Origin: Azolla caroliniana
Lineage: Eukaryota; Polypodiophyta
NCBI GenBank assembly: GCA_043228905.1
Contig: JBHGNT010000001.1
Coordinates: 17,050,001-17,114,000, forward strand
DNA length: 64,000 nucleotides
Direction: 5' to 3'
The notes under the pieces are model-generated. The model saw only the letters and a list, made by a program, of their open reading frames with translations, was not told the DNA's origin and did not search any database. Made by a program: the position numbers and the translations under genes. How positions within the stretch are numbered: the first letter of the stretch is position 1; each line of letters begins with the position of its first letter. Positions 55,674 to 64,000 of the stretch are shown piece after piece.

Positions 55674-56310
55674 TTGAGGGGGAGAACGGGCAAAGACACC
55701 GAAATAGGCAAAGGCAAAGAAACTGCCGATTGCGCCGGTGAGGGAAGAATCGACAAAGGGAAAGACAAGAAGAAGAAAGGAGCCGAGTAGACAAACAAAG
55801 TTGACACATTTGAACAAGTCGGAAAAAGTGGCAGTGGCAGTAGAGTCAAGAAGGATAGAGCTAACCGAGAAGAAGGCCAAGACCTGGACATGGTCCGATG
55901 TGGTGAAGGGCCTAGAACCGGAAGACGAATCAGGAGCGACCAATTCAGACAAGAGCTGGAACAAATCAGAGACAATTGATTCGGTTCAACAAACAGATTC
56001 GGAAGAACCGGATCAATTCAAGGCTAAGAGGACGAGAAGGCAGCGAAAGTCGACACCAACACGTAGGAATCAGCGAATCGGCAAGAGCCTAAGTCACAGC
56101 TGTGAGGGAGCTTAATCGGGCCTGTTGAGCAGACAAGCCGACCAAGGAGGTCGAGGTGCGCAGAATCAGAAGGGTCGCGGCAAACGGGACTACACCGGAC
56201 GAGGAGCGCGAGCGAGGCGGAGTGACGCCAGAAGGAGCCGGGTAGAAGGACCGACTACTACGGAGATTGACACTACGATCCGAGCTCAAATTGAGCTTGA
56301 GGGGGAGTGT
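55674..56310 (+). pseudogene. D polyprotein C-terminal extension
   Basis: After RNase H the frame continues with lysine- and glycine-rich sequence (GKDTEIGKGKETADCAGEGR, KGKDKKKKGAE) and on through the AKTWTWSDVVKGLEPEDESG block in a shifted frame. It ends in EGEC and a TGA placed in the first bases of the LTR. Matches C at 60895-60179. Confidence 0.65.
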
Positions 56311-56745
56311 TGAGCAGCAAGCTCAACTGGATCTGGATCGGCTGAATAAGCCTAAGCCGGATCGGCATCCGGAAGGATGAGCCGGATCGGTGAGCCGGTG
56401 AGCAAGTGGGCCGGTGAGCTATGGAGCCGGTTAGCCGGATCCAGTAGTAACCGGAAGCCTAGCAATAGCCTAGACTACTAGGTAGTTAATGTCTCGTAGT
56501 TAGTGTCAGACGCTTGTGTGAGCATTGAAGTACACCGTACTTCTGTCAGTCCTTGTAGGACTTTTATAAATAGTGTTGTTTAGCATGTTGTATGTACAGA
56601 GAATTTTATAGGGTTGTTATGAATAGATTTAAGTTGTTCTAATCTTTCTTTGTTTCTCCTGCGTACTCTGTATATTCAAGCTCTCCATTAAACCTACGTT
56701 TCTGTGTTTGGTTTTCTATTGCTTCCGCACGCTATTCCTTTTACA
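56308..56745 (+). repeat. D 3' LTR (438 bp)
   Basis: Starts TGTTGAGCAGCAAGC right after the purine tract GAGGGGGAG and ends CTTTTACA. Contains TTTATAAATAGTG (TATA) at about 56571. About 90% similar to the C LTR by eye. Confidence 0.85.
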
Positions 56746-57425
56746 AGAGGGAACTTGCCAGACAACTCTACACAACATACCAGGAAGCCAACGAAACCAT
56801 CCCGCAATTTATAATCCAGTTTTAGACATTGTACAACCAGCTCACAAGGGCATTCCCAGAGGACAAAGCGAAGACAATCTTTTTGGCTACACTCTAGGAA
56901 CCACTCCAAACGATGCTAGTTGTGCTAGATTTCCGTACGAACACCATTGATGAAGTCATTGACCTGATTCTGGAATTGGATCAGGCTCAAAACGGAAACT
57001 ACATGGCGATGAGGGCCTTCCAACGCGTGTTGCCAAGAGAGGAGGACCTGTGATTCCGGAAGGTAGTACAGTGCACAACGTGTCTCAACCCTGTTCATTC
57101 CAATGTGGAATGTACGATGAGGACCCAATGTATGTTGTGTCACTCTTGGTCACACACCATAGACCGGTGTGAGTATAATTTATTAAATCGATAAGCAACG
57201 CTGGTCTGAGAAATTGAGCCCCGGGATGATCGATGACCGGATGAGGAGTGGTTCCGACGAGAGGGTCGTTACAGTCCAGAACATGGATACCAGTACGATG
57301 ACCGACAAAGAGAGGATTATGTTTGGGACCGCAATGAATGAGATTACTGTCAAGTATAGTATTGAAATAGAGAGGAAATTAGTATTAAGAGATGAAGATT
57401 AGTATTAAGAGGAAAAGAGGGTGCA
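56746..57425 (+). pseudogene. Gypsy gag relic with two zinc knuckles (F/H family)
   Basis: RELARQLYTTYQEANETIPQ and FPEDKAKTIFLATL are capsid-like; then CTTCLNPVHSNVECTMRTQC and CMLCHSWSHTIDRCEYNLLN match the double knuckle of H at 19140-19010. Stops at 56826, 56899, 57051 and elsewhere. It is on the plus strand, opposite to H, and was the insertion target of D. Confidence 0.75.
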
Positions 57426-57429
57426 AAAC

Positions 57430-57928
57430 AATTCAGATAGATTCTATTATCATCTTGGAAGGTCAAATATGACCTATGAGACCAAAAATATTACATTTCA
57501 CGTGATACGTGTGAAAGTGAGTAGTGACTCTTGATGTTCAAGAACTTTACCAATGAATGTTGCAATTGAGAGTGCACATTGTGGTTGTGAGAGGAATTCA
57601 TGCAAGGATTGGGCTCGATCGAAGAGATGTGGAAAGCATGGTCGAATATGATCAAAGGCAGACCATTGTATCAAAGTGTGATATTCCGACTCGCGAACAT
57701 GTTTAGGGCAAGTGTACATAGCTGACCACTCTCATCACTTGTGCCCCAACGCCTTGTCTCACATCACAATGCATGTGAGCTAAGTCGCATGGAAGCAATG
57801 GTTCGAATGGCAGATAAAGATATGGCCTCTAAGATGTATCGATGTGTACGACTTCCCCATTCGCCAAGAATATGGTTTTGTAGTTAAGTGCAACATGTAT
57901 ACTATAATGTGTGAAGCGTTGTCGTGAA
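57430..57928 (-). mobile_element. 5'-truncated LINE copy
   Basis: Matches the last 500 bp of the LINE at 33603-38190 on the minus strand: HVRESEYHTLIQWSAFDHIR corresponds to QVRESEYHTLIQC..., with the finger cysteine now tryptophan. The 3' end shows the GATAGATT tail. 5' truncation is usual for LINE insertions. Confidence 0.85.
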
Positions 57929-58756
57929 AAATACATCACTACATGCGGATCATGAGGCGAAATAGCCGGGGTTCCGAGGTTCTGGATCGGAAGGATTCAA
58001 AGTTTGCACTAGCTTTAGCGAGAAAGTATTTAAGATAGATTGAAAGAGAGAGAGATTGAGATAAGATAGAACGCTTGACTTTAGATTGAGAGAGATTGAA
58101 ATGGAGAGAGTGATTAAGATAGAATCCTTGACTTTAGATTTCAGGAACAAGATATATCATCAAATGAATTTTCTTCTTCTTAAATTCTTGATTAATACCT
58201 AGCCCCCTTTTGATCTTTTTCATCCACTCTTCTATAGATGCCCCCATGCATATGATACATGTGAGGGTACAAGACATGCATACAATGCATGGAATGCATG
58301 TGCATGCATGTTTGTTACTTGGTGCTCATGCATTACATGTGATGCATGATAACCATGTCACTCATTCAAGCTCTAATATGAGAATTTACATGTGAAAATA
58401 TAATGATAGAAAAAACATTTCTAGAGAAATGACTTGTCTTAGTGGTAAGTTTATTGGCTCCAATCTTGGAGGTGCAAGATTCAAGCCTTGCTTGCATCTC
58501 TTTGAATACAAATTTTTACTAGGTTTTTTAGTCTAGATGATTTTGTTCATTTCACACTGAAATTGGCACGATCAACCTATCTGATCGATCCGTCTATCCG
58601 GACCATCTAGTACGCATCTAACTCGGTGATCCGATCCGGTTTGGTTTTGGTTCCGTTGCCGTCCGTCCGGTCCGGTCCTCCAAAACCGTTACGAGTAGTT
58701 AAGCCACAGTTTAGACCAAGAACATTTTGTGCTCCACACAGAAAAAAAGTAAGAAG
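57929..58756. other. Non-coding DNA with a SINE-like stretch
   Basis: Purine-rich sequence with an imperfect duplication (GATAGAACGCTTGACTTTAG, 58063, and GATAGAATCCTTGACTTTAG, 58118), ATGCAT-rich sequence at 58240-58350, a tRNA-like stretch at 58430-58490, and CCGGTCCGG-type sequence at 58620-58690. No gene seen. Confidence 0.5.
58430..58490 (+). repeat. tRNA-like, SINE-like stretch
   Basis: A-box-like TTGTCTTAGTGGTAAG and B-box-like AGATTCAAGCC are about 40 bp apart, as in plant SINE heads. Confidence 0.4.
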
Positions 58757-58930
58757 TTCTTTTTCCCAAACTTCACATTCACATAACTTGACATTTAGTT
58801 GTCGTTTCAAATGTAGTAAAGTACATTCGGAATCTCTTGAAGACATCCATCTTTTCGTACCAATATATTAAACTAATCTAAAATAGTATCTTTACTATTA
58901 TTGGTTCATATCATGTGTGAAGAACCACAC
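58757..58930. repeat. Dispersed repeat S, copy 2
   Basis: Counterpart of 11130-11310, again just beyond the 3' side of a minus-strand Gypsy integrase. Confidence 0.5.
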
Positions 58931-59057
58931 TTGATTTTGTATGTTCCTTGCAATTTTCACACCATTGACGAAAATCTTCACGACATCCACCCCCACCAAA
59001 CCGCACGTCCTCCGATACAGGCCAAGAAGAGAGAGTTTGAGATTTCAGCTACGATGA

Positions 59058-59700
59058 TTAATCAGATTCCTCCATGTCCTCGTTCACATAACTCAATTCT
59101 TCATCGTCAAGGTGATCGAGGTCAGGATCCTCGTCTTGTCTTTTCTTGAAAATCTTTACTCTTTTTCTCGGAATGGGTATGGCCAACCTTGATCCGTCTA
59201 GCTCCGCAAGGTGGTATGTGGCATTGTCCTTGACACTTGTCACCACATATGGTCCAAACCATCTTCTTGCTAACTTTCTTGTTGTCCTGTGTTGATTGTC
59301 AAGGGTGTTGTCGTAGAACAATACCCAATCTCCTTCTTTGATCTTCTTGGGACATAGTTGATGTGTCTTATTGAACCGAATCTTGTTCTTCACTTGGGCT
59401 GCCTCCATCATCTTTCGCAATTTTTCTAGATCTTCAGGCCTTCTTTCACGCTGCCTTATCCGTGCCGCCAATAATTCTTCTCAACTCATCTCGTTCTTCC
59501 ATGGTATCGCTACCCATGAGGCGATCGTCCTTTCAATGGGCATTACCGGTTTCTGTCCATACATAAGCTCTATTGGCATATACCATGTCATTGAACTGTG
59601 TGTAGTTCTGTCAGGCCACAAGGTATAGGGCAATAGTCGTGGCAAGTTTCCAACTCGACCGTTGCATGCTCGTACGATGCCCTTGACAATTGGTCCATGT
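59058..59700 (-). pseudogene. Gypsy integrase relic related to G
   Basis: AARIRQRERRPEDLEKLRKM, KKIKEGDWVLFYDNTLDNQH, RWFGPYVVTSVKDNATYHLA and ELDGSRLAIPIPRKRVKIFK parallel the C-terminal half of the G integrase (572-1687) at the protein level. The frame is open from 59471 to 59058; upstream it is recognisable to 59700 (equivalent to about 1310 in G), where it stops at unrelated sequence. It is less GC-rich than G, so it is a diverged relative rather than a recent copy. Confidence 0.8.
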
Positions 59701-59771
59701 AATAACCAACATCATTAATCCTAAAATAAAGATATAAATGACACAATCATACTGAAAATATGCGTTACCAC

Positions 59772-60184
59772 TGTAAAAGGAATAGCGTGGGGAAGCAATA
59801 GAAAACCAAACACACAAACGCATGTTTAATGGAGAGCTTCAATATACAGAGTACGCGGGAGAGACAGAGAAAGATTAGAACAACTTAAATCTATTCATAA
59901 CAACCCTGTAAAATTCTCTGTACATACAATGTGCTCAACAACACTATTTATAAAAGTCCTAAGAGGACTGACAGAAGTACGGTGTACTTCAATGCTCACA
60001 TGAGCGTCTGACACTAACTACGAGACATTAACTACCTAGTAGTCTAGACTACTGCTAGGCTTCCGGTTACTGCTGGATCCGGCTAACTGGCTCCCCAGCT
60101 CACCGGCCCACTTGCTCACCGGCTCACTGATCCGACTTAGGCTTATTCAGACGATCCGAATCCGGTTGAGCTTGCTACTCAACA
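59772..60184 (-). repeat. C 3' LTR (413 bp)
   Basis: On the minus strand starts TGTTGAGTAGCAAGC and ends CTTTTACA. TTTATAAATAGTG TATA region at about 59951-59939. A purine tract, GAGGGGGAG, lies directly upstream. Confidence 0.85.
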
Positions 60185-60860
60185 CTCCCCCTCAAGCTCA
60201 ACTTGAGCTCGGATTGTACTGTCAGTCTCCGTAGCAGCCGGTCCTTCCACCCGGCTCCTTCTGGCGTCACTTCGCCTCGCTCGCGCTCCTCGTCCGGTCC
60301 GGTCCCATTTGCCGTGACCCTTCTGATTATGCACACCTCGACCTCCTTGGTCGGCTTGTCTGCTCAACAAGCCCAATTCAGCTCCCTCGCAACTGTGATA
60401 TCGTCGCTTGCCGATTCGCCGATTCTTTCGTGTTGGCGTCAACTTTCGCTGCCTTCTCGTCCTCTTGGCCTTAAATTGATCTGGTTCTTCCGAATCTGTT
60501 TGTTGAACTGAATCGACTATCTCCGATTTGTTCCAGCTCTTGTCTGAATCGGTCGCTCCCGATTCGTCTTCCGGTTCCAGGCCCTTCACTACATTCGACC
60601 ATGTCTGGGTCTTGGCCTTCTTCTTTCGGTTGGCTCTGTCCTTGACTCTGCCAACGCTGCCGCTTGTTCCGACTTGTTCGGATGTGTCAACTTCCTTTGT
60701 CGACTCGGCTTCTTTCTTCTTCTTGTCTTTCCCTTTGTCGAATCTTCCCTCACCAGCGCAATCGGCAGTTTCATTGCCTTTGCCCATTCCGGTGTCTTTG
60801 CCCGTTCTCACACTCAAGTCTGGCACGTCGAGATGTTGAACACCAAGCATTTCGGTGAAG
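60179..60860 (-). CDS. C polyprotein C-terminal extension, basic
   Basis: An open frame of about 220 codons continues past RNase H to a TGA inside the first bases of the LTR (EGEC, stop). It is rich in Lys, Arg, Gly and Glu: KGKDKKKKEAESTKEVDTSE, KKAKTQTWSNVVKGLEPEDE, FKAKRTRRQRKLTPTRKNRR and GRGARARRSDARRSRVEGPA. Copia polyproteins usually end soon after RNase H, so this is an extra domain; runs of arginine suggest nucleic-acid binding or a nuclear localisation signal, which is inference. D and A carry the same tail, and even the same stop placement in D. Confidence 0.65.
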
Positions 60861-61395
60861 TGCTGCAACTTGTCCGATCCGTATGAACATACCAAAGTTC
60901 AACTTCGCCACTCAAGACATGCTCACGCACGAAGTGGTAGTGCACTTTGATGTGCTTTGTGCGAGCATGGAATACGGGGTTCTTGGCGAGCTGCATGCTG
61001 CTGATGTTGTCGCAATAGATCAGGATCGGGGTCAGCACCTCGATCCGCAAGTCTTGCAGCAGTCGCCGAAGCCAAATGGCTTCACAGGTGGAAATGGTAG
61101 CGCCCCGTTATTTAGCATCAGTGCTCGAAAGGGCCACTGTTGGTTGCTTTTTGCTGCTCCATGCAACAGTCGCGCTACCAAGGGAAAACATATAGCGGTC
61201 CCCAGACATCTGATGCATCACCGGCCCAGTTGGCATCGGTGTAGCCGACTAGCTCTTCAGTTATACCATGCCGGTATAACCGTCCCCGGTCCTTCGTGCC
61301 GCTCACATATCGCAAAATTCGATGCGCGCACAGAAGGTGCTCCACGGTCGCCTTCTGCATATATTGGCTGATCACGCCAACCGGATAATTGATGT
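60861..61395 (-). pseudogene. C RNase H
   Basis: LRYVSGTKDRGRLYRHGITE, VGYTDANWAGDASD at 61330-61210 match D; the frame then shifts, and the end ISSMQLAKNPVFHARTKHIK, HFVREHVLSGEVELWYVHTD lies at 61010-60870. Confidence 0.75.
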
Positions 61396-62380
61396 TGGGT
61401 TGGGTTATTGTCAAATATATAAGGCTTCCGACGATTTGTCGGAACCGCTTCTCATCGCAGGCCAGTCCGGAGTCGGGACAAAGCTTCTGGTTCCGGTCTA
61501 GGGGCGTGGAGATGGGTCGCCATTCTGTCATGCCGAACTTGTACAACATATTCAACACATAGTGTCTTTGTGAGAGCGATATGCCGTCGGGGGTTCGGAT
61601 CACCTCAATCCCAAGGAAATAGTGAAGGTCCCCCAAGTCCTTCTTCTCAAATGTGTTTGATAGTTGGGACTTGACTTAGTTGATTTCATTGAGTCTGGGT
61701 CCGGTGATGACTAGATCATCAACATATAGCAAGATGGAAACCGGACCATTTGGACCTTGCCGGATGAACAAGGAAGAGTCGGACTTGGAGGCCGCGAACC
61801 CCATCTTACGCAACCGGTGCGTGATCTTTGCATTCCAAGCTCGGGGGGCTTGCTTTAGGCCAGAAAGTGACTTCTTCAGCCGGCATACCGCCAACTTGTT
61901 CAGGTTCGACTGGAAACCGGGAGGTTGGATCATAAAGAACTTTTCTTCAAGATCTCCTTGAAGAAATGCATTCTTCACGTCCATCTGGTGAAGATGCCAC
62001 CCGCATGCCACTGCAACCGCCAGCATCACACGAACCGTCGTCATCTTCGCTACCGTAGCGAAGGTCTAGTCTTAGTCGATTCCGTGGGTTTGTGCGTATC
62101 CCTTCGCCATTAACCAGGCCTTGTACCGGTTAGCCGAACCGTCGGCATTGTACTTTACCTTGTACACCCACTTACATCCGATCGGTTTATAGTGTCGGGG
62201 ACGGTCAACTACGTCCCCTGTGTCGTTTGCATCAAGTGCCCGCATTTCTTCCTCCATAGCGGCATGCCAATTTGCGTCCTTTGCTGCTTCTGCTAAGATC
62301 TCCGGCTCACACACTTCCGCCACCTTCGTCATGTACGCATAGTGATGCGCCATGTACTCATTGTACCTGTACCCCTTCAC
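61396..62380 (-). pseudogene. C reverse transcriptase
   Basis: [93 protein letters not shown] (YVDD) and MGDLHYFLGIEVIRTPDG follow each other with stops at about 62076 and 61676. It is the least damaged of the family's reverse transcriptases in this window. Confidence 0.8.
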
Positions 62381-63243
62381 GGGGTTCTTCTGGTGGGAAG
62401 ATCGCGTAATCTATCGTTACCCGGTCTGAGGCCCTTCTTGGCCAGTTCGGACTTCATTCCCGAAGATCCACCTTCATCCTTTCCGAGGTCGGATTCGCTC
62501 CGATCCGACTCAATGTTGCCAGTTTCGTATTTCGGCATCTTCTTTTGCTCATGTGAGTAACTGACTAAGATGCATATATCCGACTTTGCATCCAACTTCC
62601 TTCGCTTTTCATTTGGAACATGCACATATGCAATGCCGAATATCCGAAGGTGTTCGTCTTGCGCCCGAAATACAGCTCATGCGCGAACACCTTGTCACCG
62701 ATCTGGTTTTGGATGTAGATGGCCGTTCGAACTGCCTTAGCCCTGTAGAATTTGGGCATGCTCTTCGCCTCCAAGATCGCCCTTGCTGCGTCGATAAGCG
62801 ACTGGTTCCTCCTTTTGGCCACACCGTTTTGCTCCAGTGTGTAGCTGCAGCTGAACTCTCTCCGAATTCCTTTTTGCTGTAGATAAGTGTTGAATTGACC
62901 GGAAAAAGATTCTTTTCCACCATCCGATAGTAGGCATTTGATCTTCCTCTCCATTTCCCGTTCAACCAGGCTTGGCAGGTTCTAGAAACACTCGAAGACT
63001 TTGCTCTTCCGCTCGATGAGGTAGATCCATGTGTGCAAGCTATAATCGTCAATGAAGGAGATGAAGTATCGACTCCCGCCAAGACTAACATCGAGATTGT
63101 TATGGCTCCGGTTTCATTCGGTGGGGAATGGAAGCGTCACCTACTTGGGCCTTCCAGCCACTAAACTTTGGCAAACTAAAAACAACTTGTTTCGTTTGCA
63201 AGGCTTGAAGCCTTCGGTAATTGACGTGGCCGATCCGCTTGTG
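62381..63243 (-). pseudogene. C integrase
   Basis: GKESFSGQFNTYLQQKGIRR, LEQNGVAKRRNQSLIDAARA, SMPKFYRAKAVRTAIYIQNQ and FAHELYFGRK mark the second half of the integrase; the upstream core with GGSRYFISFIDDYSLHTWIY-like sequence is at 63095-63010. The C-terminal domain is shortened near 62550, where YSHEQK joins the acidic linker directly. Confidence 0.75.
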
Positions 63244-63702
63244 CTAGAGATCAATATCCGATTCAATCTTCGGTCCTTTGGTGAGAAAAGCAATGCCTAC
63301 GTCATTGGTGTCGAGGATGAATATCCTCCCATCTCTACACCCTTGTGCAATAATTTGGCCCTCTTCCTCGATGAAGCACCCAAGGTGCGTAAACCACACC
63401 TGCATCCCTTGGTCAATGATCTGACCGACTGACACCAGGTTCTTCATGATAGTTGGAATGTGTAATACGTTCATTAGCTTCCCCCTCTGTCCGATGTGGC
63501 TCAAAGGGACTTCTCCGACATGCATGATTGGGTGAGGAGTGTCGTCTTCGGTTTCGACGACCCCCGGTTGTTTCGGTTTCTCCAAGAAAGAGAACCACTC
63601 TTTGTGGCTCGTCATGTGATTTGACACACCAGAATCAACGTACCACACTTCCTCCAATTTGGAAGTGGTCTTCTTCATTGAGTTAGCCTCATGTTTCATC
63701 AC
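63244..63702 (-). pseudogene. C aspartic protease and pre-integrase region
   Basis: VWYVDSGVSNHMTSHKEW keeps the DSG active site. VGEVPLSHIGQRGKLMNVLH and GRIFILDTNDVGIAFLTKG follow as in A (38700-38900). Confidence 0.8.
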
Positions 63703-64000
63703 AGAGGATGGTCATTTACCGGCTTTTCCGGTTTTGGATCTTCCCGATCCTTCTACGTACTGTGAGTATTGCCAGTTCTCTCTGTCGGCCTTGCCGGATC
63801 TAGATCTGTCCGAATCAGCGCACTTTTGCTAGCATTCGCTTTCTCTGTGGCCCTTTTTACCATAGTACCAACATTCCGTGTCGCCCTTTGCTTGCCAGTC
63901 TCCGGCGCTGCCTGGACTCCCCCTGCTTGTGAAGGGTCCAAAACTATTGTCGGCACGTTCTCTGTGCCTTCGTGTTGAAGACGAGGCCGTGTCGATGCGG
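63703..64000 (-). pseudogene. C gag C-terminus with mutated zinc knuckle
   Basis: The knuckle reads CWYYGKKGHRESEC, so the second cysteine is tyrosine (TGT to TAT), followed directly by a TAG. Gag continues past the window edge. Confidence 0.7.

Larger units (their letters stand above)
52860..56745 (+). mobile_element. Ty1/Copia retrotransposon D, 5' half missing
   Basis: Begins abruptly in the integrase at about 52860 and runs through integrase, reverse transcriptase, RNase H, a basic tail and the 3' LTR (56308-56745). It is the same family as C; for example GAAACAAGTTGTTTTCAGTT corresponds to 63190-63210 on the minus strand in C. The LTR 5' copy, gag and protease are absent; the right flank is a Gypsy gag, the left flank element E. 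Confidence 0.8.
59772..64000 (-). mobile_element. Ty1/Copia retrotransposon C, continuing past the right edge
   Basis: Minus-strand Copia element of the same family as D and A; the window holds its 3' LTR, tail, RNase H, reverse transcriptase, integrase, protease and the end of gag. D and C face each other in inverted orientation about 3 kb apart. The left flank is ACCAC. Confidence 0.85.

Overview
The window reads as nuclear DNA of a land plant with a repeat-rich genome. The evidence is one ordinary spliced plant gene (a WSD1-type wax ester synthase/diacylglycerol acyltransferase, seven exons with GT-AG introns) inside about 58 kb of nested retrotransposons. I see no rRNA, true tRNA, CRISPR or bacterial gene. 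The species cannot be fixed. A Tf1/Tcn1-like Gypsy element and an unusual transposase family fit a fern, lycophyte, bryophyte or gymnosperm better than a flowering plant; this is inference.

Layout. 1-7839: Gypsy element F (minus strand, running off the left edge) is split inside its gag by Gypsy element G (296-6939). F itself sits inside the second of two unrecognised minus-strand ORFs, X1 and X2 (9559-7840). 9560-11275 holds a promoter-like motif and two tandem arrays (28 bp and 22 bp units). 11276-20753: Gypsy element H (minus, 5' LTR at 20290-20753), interrupted in its reverse transcriptase by a 3.9 kb terminal-inverted-repeat element (13196-17060) that carries a spliced transposase-like gene. 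20754-23662: intergenic, with a 281 bp duplication and microsatellites. 23663-28627: the acyltransferase gene. 29345-30665: a decayed second copy of the transposase-like gene.

30843-40028: Copia element A (minus), split in its integrase by a nearly full-length LINE (33603-38190). 40029-52859: Gypsy element E (plus), holding three insertions: a solo-LTR-like piece (40748-41481), a non-autonomous LTR element N (43069-45976, duplication GTCAT) and Copia element B (46936-52024, duplication ATTTT). At about 52860 E breaks off and joins the 3' half of Copia element D (plus, to 56745). Then come a Gypsy gag relic (56746-57425), a LINE 3' stub (57430-57928), non-coding DNA, a G-like integrase relic (about 59058-59700), and Copia element C (minus, 59772 to the right edge), same family as D.

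Except for the acyltransferase, every gene belongs to a mobile element, and most are broken by TGA/TAG stops, frameshifts or lost catalytic residues. Many changes look like G-to-A or C-to-T transitions, as expected from deamination of methylated cytosine. The observations I find most worth following are the TIR element with its transposase family, the conserved basic C-terminal extension of the A/C/D Copia polyproteins, the non-autonomous N element, and possible self-priming in E.
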